Shown: piece after piece, positions 1 through 5,645 of the stretch
Layout of the letters: every line of letters begins with the position of its first letter
Numbering within the stretch: the first letter of the stretch is position 1
Source of the DNA: Tannerella sp.
Lineage (GTDB): Bacteria > Bacteroidota > Bacteroidia > Bacteroidales > Tannerellaceae
NCBI GenBank assembly: GCA_031282485.1
Contig: JAITDQ010000090.1
Location: forward strand, 1 to 5,645
DNA: 5,645 bases
Reading direction: 5' to 3'
Notes under the pieces: generated by a model
What the model was told of the DNA's origin: nothing
Seen by the model: the letters and a program-made list of their open reading frames with translations, nothing else
Databases searched by the model: none
Program-made: the position numbers and the translations under genes

Positions 1-958
1 TTCCATATTCCGGCTTTGTGATATGGCCTATTATTGTTATTCCTTTCTGTTCCGATATGGCGTCGTGCAGGGCGAGGGGGACGGTGAAAAGCAGTTCGTA
101 GTCTTCGCCGCCGTTAAGCGCGGCGGTTATGAGGTTCATGTTAAATTCTTCGGCCATAACGGCTGTCTGGTAATCGATGGGGATGCGGTCTTCGAAGATA
201 CGGCAGCCTGCGTTGCCGGCTTTGGAGATATGAAGCAGCTCGGAGGACAGGCCGTCGGAGATGTCTATCATGGAGGTGGGTATGATTCCGGCCTGGTCGA
301 GCATGGCGACGATGTCTTTGCGCGCTTCGGGTTTTAACTGTCGTTCGAGGATGTATTCTTTGCCGCTGAAATCGGGTTGGAAATCTTTTTCGCCGTTATA
401 GATGCTTTTTTCTCTTTCGAGCAGCTGCAGACCCATGTAGGCCGCGCCGAGGTCGCCGGAAACGCAGATGAGGTCGTTTTCGCGGGCGCCGTGGCGGTAT
501 ACGGTTTTTCCTTTTTCGCCTTCGCCCGTGCAGGTGATGCAGATCGTCAGTCCGGTCAGCGAGACGGAGGTGTCGCCGCCGACCAGATCCACGCCATAGA
601 CGTCGCACGCCAGCCGCAAACCGGCGTACAGCTCTTCCATGTCTTCGATGCTGAAACGTTTGGATATGCCCAGTGATACGGTGATTTGTTTGGGCTGACC
701 GTTCATCGCGTATATATCCGAAAAGTTGACTACCGCCGATTTATATCCAAGATGTTTGAGCGGCACATACATCAGGTCGAAATGTACGCCTTCGAGCAAC
801 AGGTCGGAAGTGACCAGTACCAGTTTGCCGTTATAATCCAAAACGGCGGCATCGTCGCCTACGCCTTTGAGTGTACTTGCGTTCCTAAGTTCTATTTTTT
901 CCGTCAGACGGCGTATCAGCCCAAATTCTCCGATTGTTGATATTTCTGTTCTTAACAT
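1..958 (-). CDS. thiL: Thiamine-monophosphate kinase ThiL (partial, C-terminus off the left edge)
   Basis: ThiL phosphorylates thiamine monophosphate with ATP to give thiamine diphosphate, the last step of cofactor synthesis, in the cytoplasm. I translated the minus strand from the ATG at 958-956 and found 319 uninterrupted codons to the window edge. The protein begins MLRTEISTIGEFGLIRRL. It carries the family motifs in order: GVGDDAAV (about 32-39), TSDLLLEGVHF (50-60), NFSDIYAMNG (78-87), LVGGDTS (125-131), DISDGLSSEL (232-241) and LNGGEDYELLF (281-291). The Asp-rich motifs bind Mg-ATP in the PurM/ThiL fold. Family members run to about 320-350 residues, so probably only some 25-30 C-terminal residues are missing. 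The start overlaps the end of lpxK by 7 bases, which implies an operon and coupled translation. No frameshift or missing motif was seen. The family call is very secure. Confidence 0.96.
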   Translation of the reverse strand, partial: MLRTEISTIGEFGLIRRLTEKIELRNASTLKGVGDDAAVLDYNGKLVLVTSDLLLEGVHFDLMYVPLKHLGYKSAVVNFSDIYAMNGQPKQITVSLGISKRFSIEDMEELYAGLRLACDVYGVDLVGGDTSVSLTGLTICITCTGEGEKGKTVYRHGARENDLICVSGDLGAAYMGLQLLEREKSIYNGEKDFQPDFSGKEYILERQLKPEARKDIVAMLDQAGIIPTSMIDISDGLSSELLHISKAGNAGCRIFEDRIPIDYQTAVMAEEFNMNLITAALNGGEDYELLFTVPLALHDAISEQKGITIIGHITKPEYG

Positions 959-2067
959 TCTTTTTTTTGCAGTATACTGATTGTTGATATTATGTGTTTT
1001 AAAATGATTGCGTCAAAATCGTCTCTCCGTCCGGGCAGAAAGGTGACCGATATGGGGAGGTAATACAGACATGATTTCCATTTCCCGGGCAAAAAGCCAA
1101 GGGGTTTCAGGCGCATGGCGTCTTTCTCGGTGCAAATAATTTTGCACGAAGGGGATGTTATTTTCCGAAATTCATCGTCGATACGCTGTATGTCCAGCCG
1201 GTCAAATGCATGATGATCGGGGAAGCTGCATACATGCACATCATCGCAGCAGGACTTCATCACCTCAATAAGAGGCTGCGGACTGGCGACGCCTGTGATT
1301 AGCAGGATACTTTCATTCCTGTTTATTTCCGGTAATGAACATGCCTTCATGTTCTTTGACGGGAAGAGAGGTTCTATTTTGTGATAGGATATGCCGGAAA
1401 AATACAGGCGCTGATTTGCCATGAGAGACATGTTCTTCTCCATAAGGCGCAATTCTATCGGTTTGATATCTTCCCGGCATTTCGTCACGACAACGATATC
1501 CGCACGGGACACGGCGTAGACCGATTCCCGCAAATTCCCGGCCGGGAGAAGGTCGTCATCGTAATATAACGCATTATAATCCGTCAGCATGATTGTCAGT
1601 GAAGCCCGGACGTAACGGTGCTGCATCGCATCGTCAAGCAGTATCACATCCGGGCGTTTCCCTTCCGGCAGGGCGAGCAGGCGCCGTATGGCGCGACAGC
1701 GGTTTGCGTCTGCGGCAACGATGATGTCGGGGAACTTCCGTTTTATCTGACACAATTCGTCGCCGACATTATCTGCCGTACAGTTTTCGTCTGCAATGAC
1801 CAATCCTTTTGTCCTGCGTTTATATCCGCGGCTTAGCGTGGCCACGCGGTATTGATCCTTTAGTAAACAGATAAGGTATTCCGTAAACGGCGTTTTTCCC
1901 GTACCTCCGGCGGATATGTTGCCGACGCATATCACCGGCACGGGAAATTTCTCGGACGGAAGGATGTTCAGGTCGAACAGCATATTGCGCACGTCCGTCA
2001 CCATTCGGTATATGATTGCGAATGGCATCAGCAGCAAACGGATATATGCGTTCTTCCTTCCCATCAC
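952..2067 (-). CDS. lpxK: Tetraacyldisaccharide 4'-kinase LpxK
   Basis: LpxK transfers the ATP gamma-phosphate to the 4' position of tetraacyldisaccharide 1-phosphate, making lipid IVA on the inner face of the cytoplasmic membrane. The 371-residue length is normal for Bacteroidales. A hydrophobic N-terminal helix (about 10-30) fits membrane association. The P-loop is AGGTGKTP (53-60), followed by LSRGYKRRTKG (78-88), GDEL (102-105, where many relatives have GDEP), the Walker-B-like LLDDAMQHR (143-151), LITGVASPQPL (256-266), FPDHHAF (282-288) and CTEKDAMRL (312-320). The longest frame opens with GTG at 2067-2065, immediately followed by ATG at 2064-2062. Either could be the start, and the ATG would shorten the protein by one residue. 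It lies 6 (GTG) or 9 (ATG) bases after the sppA stop with no clear Shine-Dalgarno sequence, so coupled translation from sppA is likely. It ends in ...QKKEC inside thiL's start region. Confidence 0.96.
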   Translation of the reverse strand: MMGRKNAYIRLLLMPFAIIYRMVTDVRNMLFDLNILPSEKFPVPVICVGNISAGGTGKTPFTEYLICLLKDQYRVATLSRGYKRRTKGLVIADENCTADNVGDELCQIKRKFPDIIVAADANRCRAIRRLLALPEGKRPDVILLDDAMQHRYVRASLTIMLTDYNALYYDDDLLPAGNLRESVYAVSRADIVVVTKCREDIKPIELRLMEKNMSLMANQRLYFSGISYHKIEPLFPSKNMKACSLPEINRNESILLITGVASPQPLIEVMKSCCDDVHVCSFPDHHAFDRLDIQRIDDEFRKITSPSCKIICTEKDAMRLKPLGFLPGKWKSCLYYLPISVTFLPGRRDDFDAIILKHIISTISILQKKEC

Positions 2068-2073
2068 ATACGG

Positions 2074-3849
2074 TTATAATGTTTCAAAGTCGAACGGCAG
2101 GCGCGCCTGTACGCCGCCTGTACGTTTCACGGTCTGCAACATCCGGAACAGTTCCACGTCTTCGCCAAGTGCATCATTTATGATGGAAGATTTCACGTCT
2201 CCCATTTGTTTTTTCAGGTAATCCATAAGCGGGTCTTTTGTATTTATCACCGTTTTGACGTCATAGTCCGTCAGGCCTGCAAGTTCGGCGGCAACTTCTA
2301 TCGCGCGGTCGAGGTCGCCGATTTCATCGACAAGTCCGATTTCCAGAGCCTGTTCTCCCGTCCAGACGCGTCCCTGGGCAATCGCGTTGACTTCTTCTTT
2401 TGTCATGCCGCGTCCCTCGGCGCTGCGTGTGAGGAAGAGGTCGTAAAAACGTTCGATATAGCCCTGCATCAGCGCTCTTTCGTCGTCGCGCATCGGACGT
2501 GAGATATCGCCAAAATCGGAATATTTGTTTGTCTTCACGACGTCTGTCGTAACATCCAGTTTGTCAAACAGGCCGGTTGCGTTCGGGAAGACGCCGAAAA
2601 CCCCGATAGAGCCGGTCAGCGTATTGGCTTCCGATATTATTTTGTCGGCGGCGCACGAGATATAATAACCGCCCGAGGCGGCAATGTTTCCCATTGAGAC
2701 GACAATTGTTTTATTCTTCCGCAGTTCGTTCACCTGGTTCCATATCTGTTCGGACACATATCCGCTTCCTCCGGGGGAATTTACGCGCAGGACGACGGCC
2801 TTCACGTCATCGTTTTTCTTCAGTTTGATAAGTTCTTCAGCGAGTTCTTCCGTGATAAAAGCGGCCTGACTGTACGCCGGTATATTCTCCGAACCGGTGA
2901 TTTCGCCTTCGGCATACAGGACCGCTATCTGGTCGCCCTTTTTCACGAGTGTTTTCTTTCTGATATTTTTGATTTTCGCCAGATTTATCATTTTCAGTTT
3001 CTTATCCGCTTCGACGCCGACAAGTTCCTTTATATAATTTTCGGCATCTTCGCGATATCGCAGTTCGTCGACAAGTCCGTATTCCACCGCTTTTCCGGCA
3101 TCTGCGAACATAAAGCCGCCGTCAACAAACTCATTCACTTTCTCCCTGCCGATATTACGCGCCTCCGCGATACCGGATACGACATTATTCCAGATACCCT
3201 GCTGATACGACGTTATCTGCGCACGGTTCTCGTCACTCAGTTTATCAAGCATAAACGGCTCCACCGCGCCCTTGTAGGTTCCCACTTTGAAAACCTGCAT
3301 TTCTATTCCCGCCTTTTTCAGGATTCCCTTATAAAATGTCGTCTGCGAAGCGAATCCCGTGAGCTGCAACATGCCCTGCGGATTCATAAACACTTTATCG
3401 GCCACGGACGAAAGATAGTAACACCGCTGCGAATAATCATCGGCATAAGCGACGATAAACTTCCCGCTTTCCCTGAAATCCAGTAATGCACGGCGGATCG
3501 CATCCACGCTGGCCGTTCCCGTCAACAGCGAATTGGCGTCAAGATATATTCCTTCGATTTTGTCGTTTTCCTTTGCCGTTTCAATTGCCGAAAGAACGTC
3601 TTTCAAAGAGAGCGATTCCCTCGAACCGAATAAATCCCCGAACTGGTTTTCGGAGGGAATATCCGTCAGACTGCCATTAAGAGAAAGTTTGAATACCTTT
3701 TCATCGCTTTTAGGTATATAAACGGATGATGTACTGCTTAATGATGATATCATTCCCACAAACATAACAAATCCCACCAGCGTAAACAGGCTGACAGTGA
3801 TAAACGCTCCCAGTGCGGAAGCAAACATGATTTTAAAGAACTGTTTCAT
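2074..3849 (-). CDS. sppA: Signal peptide peptidase SppA, long (67K, protease IV) type
   Basis: SppA is an inner-membrane serine protease that degrades signal peptides left after protein export. This 591-residue protein has the long two-domain form, as in E. coli protease IV. One hydrophobic segment (about 8-36) serves as an N-terminal membrane anchor, with the rest expected in the periplasm. The catalytic Ser/Lys dyad of the family is visible. Lys193 lies in VGTYKGAVEPF (189-199) in the N-terminal repeat. Ser392 lies in NIAASGGYY (388-396) in the C-terminal repeat, preceded by VNSPGGSG (356-363) and followed by TGSIGVFG (412-419). WTGEQALEIGLVDEIG (496-511) is the typical end of the core. 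The ATG at 3849-3847 gives a sensible anchor. It is the first gene of the apparent sppA-lpxK-thiL operon, with a candidate promoter about 60 bases upstream. A functional link to lpxK beyond both acting at the envelope is only inference. Confidence 0.96.
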   Translation of the reverse strand: MKQFFKIMFASALGAFITVSLFTLVGFVMFVGMISSLSSTSSVYIPKSDEKVFKLSLNGSLTDIPSENQFGDLFGSRESLSLKDVLSAIETAKENDKIEGIYLDANSLLTGTASVDAIRRALLDFRESGKFIVAYADDYSQRCYYLSSVADKVFMNPQGMLQLTGFASQTTFYKGILKKAGIEMQVFKVGTYKGAVEPFMLDKLSDENRAQITSYQQGIWNNVVSGIAEARNIGREKVNEFVDGGFMFADAGKAVEYGLVDELRYREDAENYIKELVGVEADKKLKMINLAKIKNIRKKTLVKKGDQIAVLYAEGEITGSENIPAYSQAAFITEELAEELIKLKKNDDVKAVVLRVNSPGGSGYVSEQIWNQVNELRKNKTIVVSMGNIAASGGYYISCAADKIISEANTLTGSIGVFGVFPNATGLFDKLDVTTDVVKTNKYSDFGDISRPMRDDERALMQGYIERFYDLFLTRSAEGRGMTKEEVNAIAQGRVWTGEQALEIGLVDEIGDLDRAIEVAAELAGLTDYDVKTVINTKDPLMDYLKKQMGDVKSSIINDALGEDVELFRMLQTVKRTGGVQARLPFDFETL

Positions 3850-3906
3850 AAATACATAATTAATAGTTATTGCACTGACTGTTTTTAATTATTCAATCAA
3901 GAACCG

Positions 3907-3914
3907 CAAAGTTA
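3907..3914 (-). promoter_or_regulatory. Candidate -7 promoter element for the sppA-lpxK-thiL operon
   Basis: On the minus strand this reads TAACTTTG, an exact match to the Bacteroidota -7 consensus TAnnTTTG. It would place the transcript start near 3900, about 50 bases before the sppA ATG. No good TTTG lies at the expected -33 distance (near 3934-3939), where the sequence is T-rich (TTCT/TCTT). The assignment therefore rests on the -7 box and its position. The remainder of the 3850-3946 spacer is AT-rich, with no other recognisable signal. Confidence 0.5.
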
Positions 3915-3946
3915 TAATTTTACCTGCAATATGAAGAATTTATAAC

Positions 3947-3991
3947 AAAAAAAATGGCTTAAAAACGATCAGGCGTTTTTCAAAAAGAGCC
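3947..3991 (-). terminator. Possible second, weaker terminator downstream of fba
   Basis: Read on the minus strand, GGCT (3991-3988) can pair with AGCC (3959-3956). Inside that, AAAAACG (3980-3974) pairs with CGTTTTT (3967-3961). A run of eight T (3954-3947) follows one base (A, 3955) after the outer stem. An unpaired, asymmetric stretch of about 7 bases separates the two stems, so this fold is less certain than the hairpin just upstream of it. It could act as a back-up terminator protecting the sppA promoter from fba read-through. Confidence 0.4.
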
Positions 3992-3997
3992 GGCAAT

Positions 3998-4033
3998 AAA
4001 AAAAACGGGGATTGCAGCAGCTGCAATTCCCGT
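3998..4033 (-). terminator. Rho-independent terminator of fba
   Basis: An inverted repeat of about 12-13 base pairs joins ACGGGGATTGCAG (4005-4017) to CTGCAATTCCCGT (4021-4033), with one mismatch (C/A in the minus-strand transcript) and a 3-5 base loop. On the minus strand the stem is followed directly by eight T (4005-3998, the first T also pairing at the stem base). It lies 28 bases after the fba stop codon and is correctly oriented for it. Confidence 0.85.
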
Positions 4034-4060
4034 ATCATTCCATTTATATAAAGATATCTC

Positions 4061-5056
4061 TTACAGCTTGTTTTCAGAGCCAAGCACATCCTTGATTTTG
4101 TGAATATACAGTTTTTTTGCACTCTCACGAGCCGGTCCCAGATATTTACGCGGGTCAAATTCCGCCGGACTTTCGGCAAATACTTTACGGATGGCGGCTG
4201 TCATGGCAAGGCGGCTGTCGGAGTCGATGTTAATCTTGCAAACGGCAGATTTGGCTGCCCGGCGCAACTGGTCTTCCGGGATACCGATAGCATCCTTGAG
4301 CGCTCCGCCATATTTGTTGATTATCGCGACTTCCTCCTGCGGAACGGACGACGCGCCGTGAAGAACAATCGGGAATCCCGGTAATTTCTCTTCCACCGCT
4401 TCCAGTATTTCAAATGCCAGCGGAGGGGGCACCAATATACCGTCGGCATTACGCGTACACTGTGCGGGTTTGAATTTATTTGCGCCGTGAGATGTGCCGA
4501 TCGAAATAGCCAGCGAATCGCAGCCTGTTCTGGTGACAAAATCAATGACTTCTTCCGGTCTCGTATACGTGTGGTGTTCCGCCACGACATCGTCTTCCAC
4601 GCCGGCCAGCACGCCAAGTTCGCCCTCAACCGTCACATCAAACTGATGTGCATATTCGACAACTTTCTTTGTAAGGGCAACATTCTCATCGTATGGCAGA
4701 TGCGAGCCGTCAATCATCACGGACGAAAAGCCCATATCAATACAGCTCTTACATAATTCGAACGTATCACCATGATCCAAATGAAGTACAATCTGCGGCG
4801 CCGGACAGCCAAGTTCTTTCGCATAAGCGACCGCACCTTCCGCCATATAACGGAGTATCGTCTGGTTCGCATATTTACGCGCACCACTCGATACCTGGAG
4901 AATGACGGGCGATTTGGTTTCAACCGCAGCCTGAATAATGGCCTGCAACTGTTCCATATTATTGAAATTGAAGGCAGGAATAGCATATCCTCCCTTAATT
5001 GCTTTGGCAAACATCTCGCGCGTGTTCACCAATCCTAAATCTTTGTAACTGATCAT
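4061..5056 (-). CDS. fba: Class II fructose-1,6-bisphosphate aldolase (class IIB subfamily)
   Basis: This zinc enzyme reversibly cleaves fructose 1,6-bisphosphate to glyceraldehyde 3-phosphate and dihydroxyacetone phosphate in cytoplasmic glycolysis and gluconeogenesis. The protein has 331 residues, normal for the family. It shows the barrel start AIPAFNFNN (25-33) and VILQVSSGARKY (51-62). LHLDHGDTFE (91-100) holds the predicted catalytic Asp94 and zinc ligand His95. The signature SSVMIDGSHLPYDEN (111-125) and VEGELGVLAG (143-152) follow. His190 in GTSHGANKF and His233 in VLHGASSVP match the other two zinc ligands of class IIB enzymes. NIDSDSR (276-282) is the phosphate-binding region. The related tagatose-bisphosphate aldolases share this fold, but the single-copy-like context beside rpmE2 and the sequence style favour fba. 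It is monocistronic: it has its own upstream promoter region and a terminator just after the stop. The ATG at 5056-5054 fits the family N-terminus. Confidence 0.95.
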   Translation of the reverse strand: MISYKDLGLVNTREMFAKAIKGGYAIPAFNFNNMEQLQAIIQAAVETKSPVILQVSSGARKYANQTILRYMAEGAVAYAKELGCPAPQIVLHLDHGDTFELCKSCIDMGFSSVMIDGSHLPYDENVALTKKVVEYAHQFDVTVEGELGVLAGVEDDVVAEHHTYTRPEEVIDFVTRTGCDSLAISIGTSHGANKFKPAQCTRNADGILVPPPLAFEILEAVEEKLPGFPIVLHGASSVPQEEVAIINKYGGALKDAIGIPEDQLRRAAKSAVCKINIDSDSRLAMTAAIRKVFAESPAEFDPRKYLGPARESAKKLYIHKIKDVLGSENKL

Positions 5057-5109
5057 CGTTTTAATATTTATGATATTTAAAAATGTTGTTGTTAATCACA
5101 TTCGTGCGG

Positions 5110-5117
5110 CAAAGATA
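5110..5117 (-). promoter_or_regulatory. Candidate -7 promoter element for fba
   Basis: The minus strand reads TATCTTTG, matching the Bacteroidota TAnnTTTG -7 consensus, about 53 bases upstream of the fba ATG. A TTTG at the -33 position is not evident. The resulting leader (about 5057-5103) is AT-rich and shows no stable hairpin or recognisable riboswitch. Confidence 0.5.
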
Positions 5118-5177
5118 GGAAAAATATACCGAAGATTTGCCCCGATACAATTATTTTTTCAAAATACGGCATTTTTT

Positions 5178-5208
5178 TTTGCAGGTTCAACTTTTATAGT
5201 TACCTTTG
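5178..5208 (+). promoter_or_regulatory. Bacteroidota-type promoter for rpmE2
   Basis: TTTG at 5178-5181 (the -33 element, at the end of a run of nine T) is followed after exactly 19 bases by TACCTTTG at 5201-5208 (the -7 element). Both match the Bacteroidota consensus TTTG / TAnnTTTG in sequence and spacing. The predicted transcript start is near 5214, giving a leader of about 50 bases. It is divergent from the fba promoter, with roughly 90 bases between the two -7 boxes. I looked for a Zur-type palindrome, since type B L31 genes are zinc-regulated in some bacteria, and saw none. Confidence 0.75.
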
Positions 5209-5263
5209 CGACCCGAAATAAAGAATTTACGGATTTTGATAACAAACATAAGAGATAATAACA

Positions 5264-5515
5264 ATGAAAAAAGAACTTCATCCCGGAAATTATCGTCCGG
5301 TAGCATTCAAAGACATGTCGAATGATGAGACATTCATTACGCGTTCGACGATCAACACAAGGGAATCGATCGACATCGACGGTGTAACATATCCGCTTGT
5401 GAAACTTGAAATCTCAAACACTTCCCACCCTTTTTACACAGGAAAAGCTAAATTGGTGGATACGGCAGGCCGCGTTGATAAATTTATGAGCCGGTACGGA
5501 AACCGCAGGAAATAA
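5264..5515 (+). CDS. rpmE2: Large-subunit ribosomal protein L31, type B
   Basis: L31 is a small protein of the 50S subunit that helps bridge it to the 30S subunit. The 83-residue sequence is a full-length type B (C-minus) form. It begins [13 protein letters not shown], continues [15 protein letters not shown] (about 15-29) and [20 protein letters not shown] (42-61), and ends [15 protein letters not shown]. It has no cysteine, so it lacks the zinc-binding motif of type A L31. The only Shine-Dalgarno-like sequence is a weak AAGAGA about 10 bases before the ATG, as is usual in this phylum. It is transcribed alone, from its own promoter to the palindromic terminator after its stop, and diverges from fba. 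Confidence 0.97.
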   Translation: MKKELHPGNYRPVAFKDMSNDETFITRSTINTRESIDIDGVTYPLVKLEISNTSHPFYTGKAKLVDTAGRVDKFMSRYGNRRK

Positions 5516-5535
5516 TTTTTTTTTTGAGAAAGACA

Positions 5536-5576
5536 AAGGAGGGGAAACTGCCGGCAGTTTCCCCTCCTTCGTTTTT
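5536..5576 (+). terminator. Strong rho-independent terminator after rpmE2, possibly bidirectional
   Basis: A perfect 17-base inverted repeat joins AAGGAGGGGAAACTGCC (5536-5552) to GGCAGTTTCCCCTCCTT (5553-5569), with the central CCGG forming the loop. On the plus strand it is followed by CGTTTTTCCTTT. Bases 5529-5534 can also pair loosely with 5571-5576. The minus-strand transcript would be followed by TTGTCTTTCTC, moderately T-rich, so it may also end the convergent gene at the right edge. A run of ten T (5516-5525) lies between the rpmE2 stop and the hairpin. Confidence 0.88.
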
Positions 5577-5582
5577 CCTTTA

Positions 5583-5645
5583 TTACCTCAACAGATGCTC
5601 GGTAGAGTATTCATAATAATGTTTCCCGACACGCAGCGAATTTCC
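5583..5645 (-). CDS. C-terminal fragment of an unidentified gene (partial)
   Basis: The minus strand from the right edge is open for 20 codons, reading GNSLRVGKHYYEYSTEHLLR, then stops with TAA at 5585-5583. Support for coding is indirect. The codons look like those of the neighbours, the reading ends just before a hairpin that could terminate both convergent genes, and the composition (aromatic and charged residues, no low complexity) is protein-like. The fragment is too short to name a family. It could also be chance, since 20 open codons are not rare. Confidence 0.5.
   Translation of the reverse strand, partial: GNSLRVGKHYYEYSTEHLLR

Noticed and set aside
396..608. Minus-strand open frame of 70 codons inside thiL
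   Set aside because: It is out of frame with thiL. The product is dominated by Arg, typical of a shifted reading of a coding region.
23..940. Three sizeable plus-strand open frames (23-337, 377-676, 686-940) nearly tiling the thiL region
   Set aside because: They are antisense shadows of thiL, whose own minus-strand frame is open throughout and carries every family motif. Their translations resemble no family I recognise and lack consistent start signals.
3940..4179. Minus-strand open frame of 79 codons spanning the end of fba and the spacer
   Set aside because: It begins inside fba in another frame and reads straight through the terminator hairpins. The product looks random.
4321..5010. 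Minus-strand frames 4321-4629 and 4717-5010 inside fba, suggesting a frameshifted or duplicated aldolase
   Set aside because: The fba frame itself is intact over its full length with all metal ligands. These are out-of-frame, Arg-rich shadows.
5057..5263. Possible riboswitch or small RNA in the fba/rpmE2 intergenic region
   Set aside because: The region is AT-rich, without a stable stem-loop or a known riboswitch core. The promoter elements account for what can be seen.
1..5645. Mobile element, CRISPR array, toxin-antitoxin or defence system
   Set aside because: No transposase or integrase motifs, terminal inverted repeats, regularly spaced repeats or small paired genes were seen. All well-supported genes are housekeeping functions with uniform style.

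Overview
The window looks like a chromosomal housekeeping stretch from a member of Bacteroidota, probably order Bacteroidales. Three things point there. The proteins read like Bacteroidales versions: ThiL with SDIYAMNG, a class II aldolase ending its core with NIDSDSR, and a cysteine-free type B ribosomal protein L31. Upstream regions carry TTTG / TAnnTTTG promoter elements rather than TTGACA / TATAAT. Start codons are preceded by A-rich leaders without clear Shine-Dalgarno sequences. The base composition is moderate and no signature of foreign DNA was seen.

Layout, left to right. Bases 1-3849 hold a minus-strand cluster transcribed sppA -> lpxK -> thiL: a membrane-anchored protease IV-type signal peptide peptidase, the lipid A 4'-kinase, and thiamine-monophosphate kinase, which runs off the left edge. 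Spacing is very tight: 6-9 bases between sppA and lpxK, and a 7-base overlap between lpxK and thiL. This indicates one operon with translational coupling. Bases 3850-4060 are a gene-free spacer with the sppA promoter region and one convincing, possibly two, terminators for the next gene. Bases 4061-5056 (minus) encode class IIB fructose-bisphosphate aldolase. Bases 5057-5263 are a divergent promoter region serving fba leftward and rpmE2 rightward. Bases 5264-5515 (plus) encode L31 type B, followed by a strong perfect-palindrome terminator. The last 63 bases are the apparent C-terminal end of a convergent minus-strand gene whose identity cannot be told.

The genes do not form one pathway. They cover glycolysis/gluconeogenesis (fba), translation (rpmE2), envelope biogenesis and quality control (lpxK, sppA) and cofactor synthesis (thiL). 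I found no mobile element, CRISPR array, RNA gene or evidence of a novel system. The most interesting sequence feature is an in-frame A AAA AAA heptamer at the lpxK/thiL overlap, where a -1 slip would join the two reading frames. No gene-free stretch exceeds 300 bases.
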